Below, one piece after another: positions 11,164-24,082 of a stretch of DNA of 64,000 nt (its first letter is position 1; the number at the start of each line of letters is the position of its first letter). The stretch covers positions 584,883-648,882 of the forward strand of contig JXTC01000107.1 of the NCBI GenBank assembly GCA_002914845.1. The letters are read 5' to 3'. This stretch comes from Trema orientale. Lineage: Eukaryota; Streptophyta; Magnoliopsida; Rosales; Cannabaceae. The notes beneath the pieces were generated by a model, which worked only from the letters and a program-made list of their open reading frames with translations, made no database searches and was not told the origin of the DNA. The position numbers and the translations under genes were made by a program.

Positions 11164-12434
11164 TGATAATCAGAGACTGAAAATGGGGTAAGGAAGAAGA
11201 GAGCTTGGGTTTAAAAAGTTTCGATGAAGATGAAGAGAGCCAAAGAGTGGTTTTTTGGGGGTGTTGATAAGAGACGAGTAAAAGTCAGATTTAAATTTTG
11301 AAAAAGGTGGGGGGAAAGAGCCGTTGGGCTTTTGCCTTTCTTTTTTGTTTTTGTAACGTCTATGTAAATCTGAGGCCAGTGGAGATTTAGCGGCTACGAT
11401 TTTGGCTGCTTAGTCCTCAGGAGTCGGGACGCGTGGCGCATTGATTGTGCTTTGATTGCGGCTCCTATCTTTACATTTTTTCCCTTGTGAACATACGACA
11501 TGTCGTTTTTATATGTAAGTGATGTAATGTTAGTAACAAGTAACAACGAGTCGTTTTTGCACACGGAACAAACGACATTAAAATGTCCTAAATTTGATCT
11601 ATAAATTTTATTTGTGTCCAACTGTCCAAGTCTTTAAAAACCTTCAAATCTTTAATTTGTATTTATAATAGTAAATTCGTTTCTTCCCTTGGAAAAATGT
11701 TTAATTCGTATTATTTTTTTAATCTTAATTCTGATCTCTTATTAATTGGATCAAGTTTGAAATAAACTGCGATTTTTTTTTTTAGAAAAAAAAAAGGGTA
11801 ACAGAATGTGGGGTTAATATTTTCCTTTTTGGCGCTTAAGTCCCTAATGTTTCCAAAGTATTTCATTTTTGTTGCATCTAGTCCTTTGTGATTTTCCATC
11901 CAACATAACCTTGTTAATTAGTATTAGCATGTGACTTGTATATAAACCATAAAGAGTATTTGAAGGAAGAAAGAAAACAATATGGACAAATAAAATATTA
12001 ACATAAAATAAATTATTGTTTTTCTCTTCACAAATAAACAATTTATATGAGAAAATAACATGGCCAATTAAAATGTTAATATAGAATAATATATATATAT
12101 ATGGGCACGAATCCAGTAGGTATTTTTTTTTTACCAATGTATAAATATCAATTTGATCAATAAAAATTTTTTTTGCATATTTTTTTATATTAAAAGTAAG
12201 AGAGAAAAAACATTAATGATGCACGTCTTTTTATGCACATCATCATAGCCGTTGGATCATAATTATATGATGATCTAATGGCTAAAAAAAATACCTACAC
12301 ATAAGTAAAAAAAAAAAATATTAGTAACCTATATATATATATATATATATAAAAACCGAGGAATAATGGTAGTAGCTTATTCATAATTCAGACATTCTTG
12401 AAAAATTATTGATTTAACACTCTATATTGATTGC

Positions 12435-12536
12435 AAAAAAAGCACCCAGACAACCTCCATCGGTGGAATGGTGGCATAGTAGAAAAAGCACCCAGACAAG
12501 ACAACCTCCATCGATGGAATGATGGTGGCATAGTAG
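12435..12536. repeat. Imperfect ~50-bp tandem duplication
   Basis: Both units carry AAAAAGCACCCAGACAA, then CAACCTCCATCG, then TGGAATG and GGTGGCATAGTAG. The second has a short internal duplication (ACAAG). A third partial copy of the AAAAAAGCACCCA start lies near 12797. Confidence 0.7.
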
Positions 12537-12914
12537 CAAATATGTCCTACTTGGAATATTCGTTTCTATCCAACTTAACTTAGGTTCTAATTCGGGAATG
12601 TGCATTTGCTTTGGCCTGCAAGCTACTTCTCCTACAGGTCGAGGCTCCTAAGTTGGCTAGCTGTTGAAGGCATTGGGCAGGACCTTCCTCACTTCACTGG
12701 TGGTCCCATAGATCGTAGCGGCCCAATGTGATTACAACGACAAAAACTAGATACGAGTGGCCATACCACCTATTTGATTTTTTTTTTCCCCAGTAAAAAA
12801 AGCACCCAAACAATGTCAAAAAAGTGAGAGTTGAATATTTAAAAATAAAAATAAAAATTAAGCCTTCCCCAAAACAACTACGACACTTACATGGACAATC
12901 ACCCAGCAAGGTTA

Positions 12915-12960
12915 TCATGACATAGAAGTGGTGATTAAACAACAAAAAACACAACTGAAA
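12915..12960 (+). repeat. Dispersed 46-bp segment, copy 1
   Basis: Shares CATAGAAGTGGTGATTAAAC and flanking bases with 33684-33731, which lies inside intron 7 of the kinesin gene. Same strand in both places. Function unknown; probably a transposon relic. Confidence 0.6.
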
Positions 12961-13666
12961 AAAGAAGATGAGGTTTCTTAATTATGTTTTACACTTCTAC
13001 TCTCGATTTATCTATTATGTAAACATGAGACTCTACTTGTAGGTTCTTTGTAATTGGGGAATGTTCAGAAAATAAGGGAGACTATGCCGATTCCAAAATT
13101 CTCCTCACTAAATTTACCTTTATTTGAAAAAGGTCTGATATTTTGACTTGCTTCTTTCTAGGATTTTGGCGTATGAACAATTATAATCCTGAAAATAAGA
13201 ACCCACATTTTCTGCTAGAGCTCACTCTACTCTGTATCTCTCTCTTCTATCTCCCAAAAGGAATTTCCACGCTTACTATTCAGTACAATTAAAAAAATAA
13301 CGACAATAATAATAACGATATTAAAAACCCTCATTTTCATTACTGCTCACTCTATTCTCTGCGTCCCTTCTGTCTCGGAAAATTTTTTCCTACTCTTTAC
13401 TCTTTAGTACAATGAAATATTGAATCCAAAATTTTTTCCAAGCACTTAAAAAAATGCTTAGCATCTGTCAGACAAAAATACATGAAATACCACGAAACTC
13501 ATGTCTAGTAGTACAACAATTCAGGCTCAATATCATAGAATAGCTCTCTCTGCAGGATAATAATTGCTCAACTTTGTCAAAGAATTGATAAGACGAAGTA
13601 TTCTTCGGATGAGACGCACTCTATCGGCCCCTTATTAATACCTCCAATAAAGGTAGAAAAACAATG

Positions 13667-16470
13667 TTACCATGACCTTGAAGCATGTTGAGACTTTGCC
13701 ATTTCCTTCAAAACAGTACCTACTATTGCTGCCTGCTCTAGGCATTCAGCCTTGTGCAATGCATCTAAGAGGACAACACAAGTCTTGCTAAGAATTTTAA
13801 AACCTTTCAATCGAGTTTCCTCGAAAAGCATATATGCATCCATTGCCCGATTCGTGCTGCTTAGCCCTTCTATAATGGCATTATAGCAAGCAGAATCAGG
13901 GATTCCACCACTGGCCTTAAACCTCTCAAACAGCCGGTTAGCCTCTACTATGTTCCCGGCCTTTGCTAGTCCAGATATCATGGTGGTGTAGGTGATTGTG
14001 TTGGGCTTCAACCCAAGTTTCTGCATCTCTTGCCAATACACAAAAGCCTTGGTGAATTTTCTAACTCTACAAAATCCATTTATGAGAATACTGTAAGTTA
14101 TTTGGTTGGGAGCACAGTTCAAGTCTTTCATGGACTGAAAGCATACAAGGGCTTCATCAATTTCTTCTGCTTTCACGAGGGCATCAAGCAAGCAATTCCA
14201 TGTGTAAACATTGGGCATCAAACCTTGCTGCATCAACTCTTCCATTATAAGATAGGCTTCATCAACTCTACCCACCTTCCCAAACCCATCAATAAGACTA
14301 CTGTAGATGACTAAATTCAACTCTATACCCTTTGACTTTGCTTCTTCAAAAAGCATGTAAGCTTCATCAAGCCTATCGATCTTGGCAAGACCATCAATGA
14401 CAGAACCATAGGTAACAACGGTGGGTTGGTGACCCTTTGTCTTCATTTCCTCCAGAAGCTGGTATGCTTTGTCCACCTTGCCTGATTTGCAGAATCCATC
14501 AATAACAGTATTGTAAGCACGAGTGTCCAAAACACAGCCTTGCTCCTTCATCGCATAGAACAACTCATAAGTTTCATGTGCAAAACCAGCTTTTACAAGG
14601 CCATGGATCAGGATTGAGAAGCTCCGAACATCAGGACTGAATCCTTGAGCCTTAATTTCCTTAAACAAAGCTCTACCTGTCTCTGTTTCACCAGCTTTGA
14701 AAACACAGTCCATATAGGTATTAAGAAGCATCAAATCAGGAGGGCAACACTGTCGCACCATTTCTTTGTATATCTTGTGACCATCCTCATTCCTGCCACA
14801 TTTGAAAAAATTCCTAATGAGGGATGTATAAATGATAGCAGTTGGAATCTTACTAGTATCCAGCATCTTTTCATAGAGCCTGTAGGCATCATCCACTCGT
14901 CCTTGTTTGCCCAGGCCGTCTATAAGAGAGCAAAATGTAAACTCATTTGGAGTGCAGACTTTGTGATCCATTCCTTCAAATATAGAACAAGCTGCATCGA
15001 GTTTTTGAGCTTTGCAAAGTCGATCAATCATTATGTTTATAGTCATAACATTAGGATACAATCCAGCTTCTTTCATGGCATCCTGAACCTGCAAAGCAGC
15101 CTCAAGTTTTCCTTCCCTGCAAAGCATGTCTACCAGAATATTATAAGTTGGAAGATTGGGTACTGCATCTTTCTTCATCTCCTCAAAAATCCTTAATGCT
15201 TCATCCACTCTTCCTTTTCTACCAAGAGAGGTAAGAATACAATTATATGCAATCACACTTGGAATGCAGCCCTTTTTCTTTTGCCTCTCAAGTAAGCTGT
15301 ATGCTTCATCAAAATTTCCAGCCGAACTATAGCCCATGATCATGGTGTTATAAGCATATGCACATGGTACCGTCCTGTTAAGATCCATCTGCTCAAATAA
15401 CTGAACCGCTTCTTCCAGTTTGTCAGCCTTGCACAGAACTCCTATCATGCTAGTATATGTAACATCATCAGGCCTCAATCCATGTGCTTTCATTTCATGA
15501 AAGAATTTCCAGGCCATATCTACCTTGCCAACCTTACCAAAACAATCTATACATACATTATAAAGAACAATATCAGCACCAAGTGAGTTGCTCTTCATCT
15601 CATCCAACAGGGAAAGCGCAGCATCAACCCTTCCCTCCTTAGCAAACACACGAATGACAGTTGTAAATAAGTGCACACTTACTTCATAACCTAGCTCCTG
15701 CATTTGATGAAAGAGAGTGAGCATGAGATCAGCTTCATGAACTGTGGACAGTGCTCCGATCAAATTTGTATAAGCTGAGAATGCTGGGCGGAACTTAAAC
15801 CTCCTCATAGTTTGTATTAGATCAAAGGCTTCTCTCAATTTATGTGACTTGACACAGCTCACAACTAACTCGACACTAGCATAATTGGAAGGACCAATTC
15901 CTGCTACACTCATTTCTTCCAAAATCTGCTCTAGCATATCAAAATTTCTACTCCTAGCAATGACCATGAGAAGTGAATTATACGCTTCCGGACAATGTGC
16001 TTGGTCGATTTGTCTCTCAGACCACCGAAAATAATTTACCGCTAGACTAACATCCTTCAGCCTCCTCAAGACTCGAATGACTGATTCTGGTTGAGGTTTC
16101 CCACAACGCTCCAACAGAGAATTCTCAAGGGAAGGTCCCCAAGAACTACTCTCCAATATATCACATATTTCATCAACCACCTGTCTTGTACCCTCAAATT
16201 TCATTGAACTTTCAGGGATATCATGATCCACAAAGGGGACAACTTTCCCCTTAGAATCCGAAAAATGCCCATTTGACGAAAATAAGTACTTCTGAGAAAA
16301 ATTGTAAATTTTACCCAACTTCAAATCAAAACGATGTACTATTCCTGCAACCCAGATCAAGTCATGCAGATGGTGCTTAGAATATTATACCCAAAGATAA
16401 GGAAAGTTAAAACATCCAAATGAAAATTATGCAAGTCAAATATACCATGATTTCTTAGGAGTGTCTTCAT
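13667..16470 (-). CDS. P-class pentatricopeptide repeat protein (At3g06920-like), organelle RNA factor
   Basis: Two coding exons: a 25-nt exon 16470-16446 (encoding MKTLLRNH plus one base), then 16344-13667, joined across a 101-nt intron with GTATAT...TTGCAG borders; 900 residues. The long open frame in exon 2 has no ATG before residue 53 of that frame (16204), so the short exon is the better start. It supplies a basic N terminus that looks like an organelle (mitochondrial) targeting sequence. From about residue 130 onward the protein is an almost continuous run of ~35-residue PPR motifs (YNxxIDGFCKxGKVDxAxxLLEEM type), about 20 of them, with no E, DYW or SMR domain. P-class PPRs bind organellar RNA and affect its stability, splicing or translation. 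The C terminus and repeat order closely resemble Arabidopsis At3g06920 (from memory). A 5' UTR intron donor (CAG/GTATGT) is visible near 17126. Confidence 0.93.
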
Positions 16471-17126
16471 GTATGCATGTCCAAGCTGATACCATCCAGG
16501 TCTATAGAGAAAGTTTACTTCATAAACTGATGTACCCAAAATTCCTAAAAGACAAGAAAGTACACATATCGTATTTAGACCTATAAAGAAACACATAAGG
16601 GACTTAAAAATAAGCTTCCTTTACTTCTGGAAAAAAAAAAAAGCTTCCTTTAAACATTTAAGGGTTAAACCAACATGGAATTAGAACTCCAAATCCGTAC
16701 AACTTCATGTTTGCAAAGCATCCAAAATAATTTGACAGGATGTGATTGCAAATTCAATAACCTTTCCATTAACACATAAAATTACCAAAGACAATGTTTT
16801 GAATAGCATTAACCTTGTACACATATCCAAAACAGTTGAAAATGATAAAATTAAATATCAAAAAACTTATAAATAATAACAAATAAATAAAATTAAAACA
16901 GAAAACAGTTGACGCCAAAGAACCCAGCTAAGACTGAAACTTATTCAAACTTCAAAGCATTGTTCAACTGGAACAACCTCAATTAGGGTTCGAAACAAGT
17001 AATAAGAAAAGCTTCAAAAAGAAAAAGAAAATCATTAATTATTGCACCAATTCACAAGCTTTTCAACTAAAAAAAAAGTTTACATATATATAATTTTGAG
17101 TTGTGTATGAGCTTAATCTACATACC

Positions 17127-17530
17127 TGCAATGGCGGACCAATAAGCTTGACAGTTAGGGTTTATACCAAAACTGTCAAAGAGGACAGAAGACGAAGGAA
17201 GACGATGACAGTCGCAAACCAATGAACTAAGCACAGTGAGTATCAGAGTAAAAGAAAAAAAAAAAAGAAAAAAGAAAAGAAGGGCTTGTTAAAAATAAAA
17301 AGTCAAAAAGACCCAAAAACATGTGCTTAATTACGTTTTTGTCCCTGGAGGCTTGAAACGCACCGTTTCACACCCTTTTTCTGTTTTACAGAACGAGTTT
17401 CAGAGAGTTCGGACAACGAGACAACCCCATTCCGAAAGCTCTGAAAGTGAAGCAATGTCCTTTGCGATCAGAACGAAGCTTTTCTGACATTTTTTTAATT
17501 TTAAAAAAAAAAAAATAATAAGAAAGAAGG
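17127..17530. promoter_or_regulatory. Shared upstream region of the divergent PPR and BTB genes
   Basis: The PPR gene's probable first exon ends at about 17127 (minus strand) and the BTB start codon is at 17531 (plus strand), so under 400 bp must hold both promoters. The strip contains purine-rich runs, poly-A at 17505-17515 and no obvious paired TATA boxes. Bidirectional use is an inference from geometry only. Confidence 0.45.
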
Positions 17531-20500
17531 ATGGAAGCGCACCAATATCCCAAGCCCAGTCGCTCGTACGGACCCCAGGTGAAAATGACGATTCCGCCCT
17601 CGCAGCACTCGGACAATGACCGGAGCAGCGGGGAGCTCCGGGCCCTGGATTGTAATCTCACCTCCCTCTGCGACCACATCCAAATCGAAGGCTTCAACTC
17701 CGGCGCATTCTCCGACGTCGTCGTTCACGCCATGGGCTCCGCCTACCATCTCCACCGCCTCATTCTCTCTCGCAGCCCTTACTTCAGGTCTCTGATTTTT
17801 TTTTTCTTTTATAATTTTGCCATTTTGAATAAAATCTTCGTAAACAATGGTGGGTTTTGGTTTTTTCAGCCTAATCTATTGTAATTTAGGGTTTATCAGG
17901 TTGGTTTTGATCAGTTTTATTCATTTATATGAAATTTGGGATTGATTTTCGTGTGACTTAAAGTTTATGTTTATGGTTTGGTTTTGGTCAAATTTATTCG
18001 TTTTTATAATTTGTGGATTTATTTTGGTGAGAATGAGAGATTTTATGTTGCTGAAATGGATTTTTATTATATGATCGGAGTGGTTCTGGTTTTTATGTGT
18101 ATTGAATTTTGCTTTTGAAGATTCTTACTTCCATATTGTGTTTGATTTGAAGTTAGTGTTTGTCGTGTTTATTAATTTGTCACTCTCTGACTTGTAAATT
18201 GTTCGAATCCTCTTCCTTCAAGAAAAAGAGGAAGAGTTTGAAACTTTTGTTTGCTTTTGTGATTGACTGTTACTGTGGGTGTTGTACAATCATTTGTTGG
18301 ATTTGGGTTGGAGGAGTCACCTTTTGCAACTTCATTAGCCATGTAATGTGCCCGGCAGGAACATGCTTCACGGTCCTTGGAAAGAAGCCAATGCTCCGAC
18401 TGTGACCTTACATGTAGACGATAAGAACGTTAATGGGGAGGCAATTGCGATGGCTTTGGCATATCTGTATGGACACCACCCCAAGCTTAATGACAATAAT
18501 GCATTTCGGGTTCTTGCTGCTGCTTCGTTTCTTGACCTTCAGGTTAATGTCTTTTCACATAAGCATGGTCAATGTTTGTTCATGTTGTGATCTAAGCTGT
18601 TGCAGTTTTGATAGATTTTTTTACACCCTGTTTATTTATTTATTTATTTATTTTTGCTTTATTATTACCTTCCTTTGATGTGTATTTGGTTACATTTAAT
18701 TAATCTTCCTTGCAGGATTTATGTGCAATATGCACAGATTTCATTATATCTGAGTTGTGGACTTCAAACTTCTTAGCTTACCAGGTTTGAAATGCTTGTG
18801 CAGACTCTTTGTATGATGATGACATGGTGCCCATTTACTAAATTTTTCGAGATTATACCCATGTTTCAGGTGTTTGCTGAGAGCCAAGATTATGGTATAC
18901 ATGGAGAGCGTGTGAGAAACGCTTGCTGGGGTTACCTTTGTCAAAGTGGTGCCATGGAGTTGAAAGAGGTACAAGGAGCATTATTACGTAGTTTAGCTTG
19001 CAGATTGTTTAGTTAATCATGCCATTTCTTCTCCTGTTATTTTTGTCCTCTAGGATATGAATGGTAGTATGGTACCATAATCGAATATAAATTTGATATG
19101 AAATAGGAGAATGTAAGGGGAGCAAATATGCATGTTTGTCTTGAAAATTTGTGACATTGATATTCATTTTCCTATTCTTTAACGTTTTACTCATCATCAT
19201 TGTATTCCTCAAATTTTATCAGGTGTTATTTAACTGATGCATATGCATTGTCTACATTTGACAATTTCCCTGCCATATGGTAGGTACTTCCAAAACTTTC
19301 CTCTCAAACCTTGCATGCTTTGCTGACATCAGATGAACTATGGGTCCCTAGTGAAGAGAAACGGTAAAGGATGAAAATCTTTTTATCATTTTTGTTGTGC
19401 ATGATTTTGGTTCCTGTGATATTTATAAGACCATGTTTTCTTTCTTGTCAAAAGGTTTGAACTGGCGTTGTATTCATTTCTCACAAAATGTGCTCACTCC
19501 AAACAAGAAAATTCTGAGCAGGAAAGTAACTCTGAGGCAGGGATGGATTCTCATTCTGATTCTTCTAGTACAAAGGAAAAGAATTTGATAGATAGTTTCA
19601 CTGATAAGAGGTTGGAATCTGAACTAGGAAGCCTGTCTTTGAAAGATGGTATGGACGGCCGTAATTCAGCTCGTAAACTTCTTGTTGAGCTCGCAGATTG
19701 TGTAGTTGACTTCCAAACAGGGGTTTCCAATTCCAGGAAACAGGTTCAACAACTTGCATACCCCCAGTCAAAGTTGGAGTCAGGATACCCCTGTAACACA
19801 GGAGGGTCTTCCTTGAGCAACTCATTTTCAGATACAAATGCAATACAAACCTCTTGTTCTTATGCTGAAATGCCAGTTGGTGTAGGAGCAAGTGGAATGG
19901 GGGCCTCCGGAGTGGCCCTAGAAGGTCCGTCTGATGAGGGGTCATGCTTCCATTTGAATAACAATAGTTGGCTTGCCAGGGATGACTACTCAAGGAATTG
20001 CACATCAATGACCACTTCCAGTAATGAGCTAATGCCAAGTGACTGGGGAAGATGTGGCATGCCTCCTTTTTCTTGGGGAGGCAGGATTGTAGGCAGAAGA
20101 CAGCAGAAAGGCCATGCTAATGGGAACATTGGGGTTCAGGGAGAGGAGTATGACTCCTTTGTTAATATATTTGAAGGAGGATCTCTTTTATATTGCAACA
20201 TGTCTTTTGAGGCACTTTTGAATGTGAGAAAGCAGCTGGAGGAATTGGAGTTCCCGTGCAAAGCTGTAAATGATGGTCTTTGGCTGCAGGTCTGTTAGTG
20301 ATATGTTTGCCTTTTCATTTTGTGTGTCTGTTTCCTTTCAAGTTATATATGCTGCTTATAACAAGGGAATTTGAACTGCCAACCCTTTCCTATCTTTTTT
20401 ACACAATTCTCAAATGTGGTTTCACTAAGATATATAGTCGAAATCCGTAGCCACCTATTCTGATTATAGCAATGTCCTATTTCTAGGTAATTGTCTTTTT

Positions 20501-22639
20501 TGGAGAATCTAGTGGGGACTACTTTAGGTTGTTTAGTAGACTACCTTTTGGGGACCTTTCAGACTGGCTATAATCTGTAATGCTCTGCATAGTGCGCATT
20601 TTTCATGGCTAGATAGTTTATGTTTGAACTTCCCTTCCTATCCTAATCAACTAACATTCTTCAAAATGGTGTTTTTGATTGTGCCTTTGACGAGTTATTT
20701 GATTTGTTTTTTGTGGTATGGCTGTGGTATAGATGCTTTTGAGTCAGAGGGTGCAAGAAATTGGTGCTGATACATGCAAAAGTTGTTGTTATGTGAGTAT
20801 GCAATGTGTCTGCAGACAGCCATTTGGATTCACTCATGGGGTTGCTACTTCTGGATATTACATGCAAGAGCATGATCAGAACAGTTCTCAAAGCAACATG
20901 GGAAATGTATATGTTGCTGAATCTGCTCCAGGTGAAGGGAACGGCCTCTTTAGGCCTGTGCGAGTACATGTTAGGGGGCCTATTGATGGGCTTGCAGGTA
21001 TTGGCCGTGGAACTACTTTTGTGCCAGCAGCCGCTTGGCCTCCAACACGTTTTGTCTTCTCCCGTGTGCCATTTGGCGTGGGCAATAGAAATTACCAGCA
21101 GTCTCTTGCTAATGATGATTCAGAGACTAGAAATGAACACAACATAGACATTTCTGGTGATGGGTTGACAGCTTTGGTTGGGTTAAGTCAAGGAGGGAGC
21201 AACTCGGCCAATATTAATGGAGAGCCAACTGAGAGAGGGTATGCCAATATTAATGGAGAGCCAACTGAGAGAGGGTATGAGATGGATCTGCAAACTGGAA
21301 GTTCCATGACAGGGCCATCAAGTACTAGTGGTATTCCTGTGCAGATGGTACAGTCATCAGAGCATGCAATTGGAACTGAGTGGGAGAACACAAATAGTTC
21401 CTCAATATCGTTGGATATGAAAACTCCTTTAACTCACTTCCCTCCTTTCCGCTTTGGGTATGCTTAAGTTATTTCTCTTATTTACGATTTACACCAGGCT
21501 GCATAGGACATAGGTTATCAGGCTACATAAGAATTTTGTTTCACAAGTAATCTTAATTTTTAGCTGGATTACTTGGTGTTAGAAAAACAGTGAAACTGTA
21601 TTCCTGATCAATTGCCCAGTCGCTTTACTTTCTTTAAGAGTCATTTTCTTGTGTCATAGTTTCTAAAAATTGATTTTGACTGCCTACCTGTAAAACATGT
21701 CGTGTCAATCATCTGCTTTCTCCAGGGTTCAATTTGAGGATGTGCACAGGCTCAGTGACGGCCAAGTCAAACACTCTCCTGATGTTTTTTATGCTGGTTC
21801 TTTCTGGAAGGTATTAGTTTCGAGTAGTTATTTTATTTCATTCAAGAATGAGCAAATAATATGCTCTTCCTATTCCTGCATCTTTTTTCTGATACAGATT
21901 TGATTTGTCTGTTTCACTGTATAGGTAAGCGTGCAGGCTTTTTACGATGAAGACCCTCAAGGGCGGCGGACACTTGGTACGGTTCTGAGCCAGAAAATAA
22001 TTATGTTCAAATCATGTTTTCTTTTCTCTTTTCATTATTTGTTTCTTCCCCCGCTATATATTAAAAGGAACCCTGTTGGTATTTCAGGTTTATTTCTTCA
22101 CCGAAGAAAGGCAGAAATTACAGATTCTCTTAGAAAGGTTTGCCCTCCCTTTGTTTTCCAAGGATGAGAAATTTTAGACATTCATGCTTAGAACTTCTCT
22201 GCCCGTCAACGGAGTTGGAATTTGGATGCCACGTTTAGTGATTTGGTTAATTAGTGTTTCACCAATCATAACTATATGTGTTCAATCTCCTGTTTCCAGG
22301 TACATATGTATGTGGATTCTCGTGAAAAGGTCACTGCTCGCTATCAGGTAGTAAACAATCTCTGATCAATTAAATCATTGAGTTAAAAAAACGAAAAAAA
22401 GACTGTCATATAACCTAAATCTTGTTTTTTCCATCATTTGTTTGGTTTTCTTTGTGGTATAGTTGATTTGTCCGTCAAAGAGAGAAGTTATGGTGTTCGG
22501 AAGTTTCAAGCAAGCAGGCACTCTTCTACCTAAAGCTCCTAAGGGATGGGGCTGGAGAACAGCGCTGTTGTTTGATGAGCTACCTGACCTTCTCCAAAAT
22601 GGGGCCTTGAGAATAGCTGCTGTTGTGCAGCTTGTGTGA
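17531..22639 (+). CDS. BTB/POZ domain protein (GMCL-like layout)
   Basis: Twelve exons: 17531-17787, 18359-18542, 18716-18784, 18870-18968, 19284-19363, 19455-20289, 20733-21457, 21726-21810, 21925-21976, 22088-22137, 22300-22347, 22463-22639; phase-consistent, 886 residues. A BTB fold starts at about residue 58 (GAFSDVVVHAMGSAYHLHRLIL...SPYFRNML) and runs to about 165. A BACK-like helical region follows to about 270 (ACWGYLCQSG, LPKLSSQTLHALLTSDELWV). A long Ser/Gly-rich central part then leads to a conserved C terminus spread over six short exons (FPPFRFG, FYAGSFWKVSVQAF, FLHRR, RYQLICPSKREVMVFGSF). The tail looks like a beta-rich MATH/TRAF-like module. The family probably acts as a Cullin-3 adaptor, inferred from the BTB domain. 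A perfect 36-bp in-frame duplication lies in exon 7. Confidence 0.9.
21207..21278 (+). repeat. Perfect 2 x 36-bp in-frame tandem repeat in BTB gene
   Basis: 21207-21242 and 21243-21278 are identical and encode two copies of ANINGEPTERGY, at about residues 667-690. The identity implies a recent duplication. Confidence 0.95.
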
Positions 22640-22857
22640 CAATAACAGGGCGTTTTTGTATTAAGAAACATAATTCTTGTAATTTTTAAGATGTAAACTA
22701 TAGCTCAAAGATTTACTATCATTATAAAACAAGCAGAATGATAACTATTTTGTTTGTTAATTTGTGCATATTTAAGTGATTGGCATGTAATGTTATCTGT
22801 AATCACTAATTACAAATGGATGTTGGACTCGGATGGCTATTAAAAGTGTCTAAAAGT

Positions 22858-23141
22858 AGGGAAATTGACGTAAATAATAGTAATTTCGACTAAAATGATT
22901 TTTTCACGAGTATTTTGAAAGCATGATTTTTCTAGTAGCATTTTAGTGTTTTGTGACCATGTATGACAGAAAGTTACACAATTTATGACTATTAATTAGT
23001 TCTGAAAAAGTTATAATTTTATAGTTATAAATTTGTGCGATCATCGTCCTATAATTTGTGACACTATTAGTATTGTCAATTGAAAAAGGTTATTAGAAAA
23101 GTCATTTTGCGCCCAATTAGTAATACCAGTTCAATTTCCCT
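22858..23141. mobile_element. MITE, copy 1 of a family (AGGGAAATTGA ends)
   Basis: Starts AGGGAAATTGA and ends TCAATTTCCCT, an exact 11-bp inverted repeat, with further subterminal pairing (AAAATGATTTTT / AAAAAGGTTATT). Length 284 bp, no ORF. A diverged relative in opposite orientation lies at 48843-49155, sharing AATAGTAGTAATTT.GACTAAAAT and TCTAGTAGTATTTTAGT blocks. Located about 220 bp after the BTB stop codon. Confidence 0.7.
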
Positions 23142-24082
23142 GTAAAATATGCATTGCTACTGCTCCAAGTGAAATTCGGTTCGTTCTCACGTTTTAGTTT
23201 TAAATATTCATCAATCATATATGGATTTGGCCTAACGACTGTAGCTGCAAATTCAAACTACATATCAAAATTGTGATTTCATTTGGACATTATTAAGGAT
23301 TCTTTCAAAGCAAAAGCAAACTTTACAGCCTCTAGTCAGTAATATACTAACGGCCTCTAATACTAATAATAATGAAAATATTGACAGGATTTTCTATCTA
23401 AATTTATCACTAGAAAAGATATATTAAACTTTAATTTTGCTTATTTTTAGTACTTATTACCTTACAAGTCGAAAAACATGATAACTTGGAGAAAAAACAT
23501 TTATTTGATTTTTAATTTTTAATTTTTTTCTTTGGATGAAGAATTTTAAAGAGTTACCTTTAACATCAAATATTTGATGCAAGATCATATTCATAACTCA
23601 TCGTCAGGCCTGGCCATTATAACGGGACACACTATGATTGATATATGGTATGGTATAGTATATGATAATAATGACACATCCTTATATTTCGACAGAAAAA
23701 AAGGGCCTATTTTTAGTATTTCTAAACTAAAACCCCATACTTCCCCATTCCCAACCTAAAAATCTTCGAACTAACCTTCGTATCACTGTCTCTCTCTTAC
23801 TTTTTGGCCTCCTTACTTCAAATTGATCCATATTCTTGTGCCTTTCAGGGGTTTAATTCCTTCGAATCCGAGAATTTTTCCTAATTTTGTTTCAAGCTCT
23901 CGAATTTAGGAGAAACAGAGATTGTTTATGTAAAACCCTAGAAAGTTTTGGGATCTAATTGGCTCGTTTCTCAGCCAAAAAAAACCCAATTTGGTCGAAT
24001 TTTCGAGAAATGGTTCCTGCCCAGCATGGTTTTTCTTAGACGGGATGCGTGTTTCTAGGGTTTTGGAGTTCTGGGTCTATCA
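23142..24082. other. Intergenic and 5' leader of the SUMO protease gene
   Basis: AT-rich spacer. From about 23790 the sequence becomes pyrimidine-rich and then resembles a 5' UTR leading to the ATG at 24083. No other gene is seen. Confidence 0.4.

Larger units (their letters stand above)
11164..13660. other. Intergenic spacer between TOG and PPR genes
   Basis: AT-rich. Contains an (AT)n run at about 12331-12352, an imperfect ~50-bp tandem duplication at 12435-12536, and a ~46-bp segment at 12915-12960 that recurs in kinesin intron 7. No ORF with a recognisable domain. Confidence 0.5.

Noticed and set aside
14645-15196. 183-codon plus-strand ORF opposite the PPR gene
   Set aside because: It is the antisense shadow of the PPR repeats, has no domain and lies wholly inside a confident coding exon.
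16357-16596. 79-codon minus-strand ORF at the 5' end of the PPR gene
   Set aside because: It runs through the proposed 25-nt exon and its intron in one frame. The spliced model explains the ATG at 16470 better. It could still act as an upstream ORF in unspliced RNA.
19598-20038. 146-codon minus-strand ORF in BTB exon 6
   Set aside because: Antisense shadow of a confident coding exon.
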